NCBI GenBank assembly: GCA_003344405.1
Contig: NOWV01000269.1
Span: 1-64,000 of the forward strand
Direction of reading: 5' to 3'
Origin: Trichoplax sp. H2
Lineage: Eukaryota > Placozoa > Uniplacotomia > Trichoplacea
Length of the DNA stretch: 64,000 bases
The first letter of the stretch is position 1. Each line of letters starts with the position of its first letter. This document shows positions 63,283-64,000 of the stretch, piece after piece. The notes under the pieces are model-generated. The model worked only from the letters and a program-made list of their open reading frames with translations, was not told the DNA's origin and ran no database searches. The position numbers were made by a program, and so were the translations under genes.

Positions 63283-63645
63283 ATTATATTGCCATACCTT
63301 GCGACTGTTAATGAAATGATGAATAAATTATTACCTTTTAATCATGTAGAATATGTTTAATTTTATGCTTAAGTGATATTGATTTGTTTCGTTGGCTTTT
63401 TTTATATTGCTCGAACCTTGCGACTACTAATGATACGGCAGATAATTGGTGGCAATGTAATCGCATCGAGTATTCTCAATTTCTTGTTGTTATGATAGGA
63501 TTCTTTTCGTTGGCTTTCATTACATTACTATACCTTGCGACTGTCAAAGATATGGCCAATAAATTACGACATTGTATTCACGTAGAATATTTCTAATTCT
63601 TGCTGTTGTGATAGTGCTTCGTTTCCAATGTGAATGCTTATGATA
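63283..63645. repeat. ~118-bp tandem repeat x3
   Basis: CCTTGCGACT recurs near 63298, 63416 and 63535. Each copy is followed by a diverged AATGATATGGCNAATAAATTA-like segment, then GTAGAATAT and TTGTTTCGTTGGCTTTxxTTA. The period is about 118 bases. The ORF at 63384-63596 spans two units and is a shadow of the repeat. Confidence 0.7.
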
Positions 63646-64000
63646 ATCATTGGAAATTATGTCTAAAGGATATCATAATTTTATAAACTGCTTTATTTTA
63701 CGATCTTTAAATTTCCATTATCTTAATGCTAAATTGAGTAAAAATTGAGGTCGAGAAGAAGTGTTGGACTGTTTGTTTGCCGATCGTGTGGTATTTAATA
63801 GTCTTCATTCACCGTATACAGTAAAATGCTTTAAATTACTGCCGTAGTAGTCTACTAAAGCTAAGAAATTGAGATTCGAAGCAATGAGGGCAGTAGAATT
63901 GTGTCTCGGTGATTCTATGCTATTTTAGGCTTTTATTAACTTAAAATATTTAAAATCATAACTTTCTGTCACGCATAATCCACCATTAATTTAAACATAA

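Larger units (their letters stand above)
53969..64000. other. Ten-kilobase AT-rich gene desert
   Basis: No exon, tRNA or rRNA was recognised on either strand. ORFs of 60-76 codons (55177, 58004, 60160, 63384) have no domain or splice context. Contents noted: a short GAGCTAA-type duplication at 54460-54530, a diverged ~230-bp repeat at about 56130-56430 and a ~118-bp repeat at 63290-63640. A gene made only of very small exons could be missed. Confidence 0.45.

Noticed and set aside
63384-63596. 70-codon ORF with hydrophobic stretches
   Set aside because: Spans two units of the 118-bp repeat; repeated peptide pattern reflects the DNA repeat.

Overview
The window is nuclear DNA from a small-genome, AT-rich, intron-containing animal. 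Metazoan gene families are present: LRRC59, SPT5/SUPT5H, ZCCHC10, a three-finger KLF transcription factor, BTB-BACK-Kelch proteins and Death-domain/Roc-COR proteins. Introns are short and exon-dense, and Death, TPR and Roc-COR modules are prominent. This fits a placozoan (Trichoplax-like) genome best. That assignment is an inference from content, not a database match.

Layout, left to right. A minus-strand first exon touches the left edge (1-43). A block of TACTGTAC-rich tandem repeats follows (360-2170). LRRC59 (+, 2466-5576, six exons) is next. Then come the terminal two exons of an unidentified minus-strand gene (6408-6868) and a two-exon gene for a small single-pass membrane protein (+, 7301-7543). 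A minus-strand gene spanning 8984-17561 reads, through eight exons, as one 1771-residue protein: about 14 kinesin-light-chain-type TPRs, a Death domain, Roc GTPase, COR, a CxxC...CxxC element and a second Death domain. A decayed TPR copy lies upstream of it (18044-18455).

A KLF zinc-finger gene (-, 19857-21002, with probable 5' exons at 21683-21702 and 24598-24661) is divergent from ZCCHC10 (+, 26074-27490). SMIM20-like (+, 28880-30199) and a cytochrome b561-domain gene (-, 31525-32162, 5' end not found) follow. A repeat-rich interval (33.7-35.35 kb) leads into SPT5 (+, 35705-42742, 32 exons, 1017 residues). Next are two intact BTB-BACK-Kelch paralogues (44533-46632 and 48774-50913) and a broken third copy (53347-53968). 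All three lie in a tandem segmental duplication that includes about 0.8 kb of 5' flank. From 54 kb to the end no gene was found, only AT-rich DNA with some diverged tandem repeats.

Most real exons here are too short to appear as long ORFs. They were assembled by following GT/AG signals and codon phase by eye, and every joined model keeps phase across all junctions. The observations most worth following up are the TPR-Death-Roc-COR-Death gene built entirely of symmetric phase-1 exons, and the TACTGTAC repeat blocks that recur upstream of LRRC59, ZCCHC10 and SPT5.
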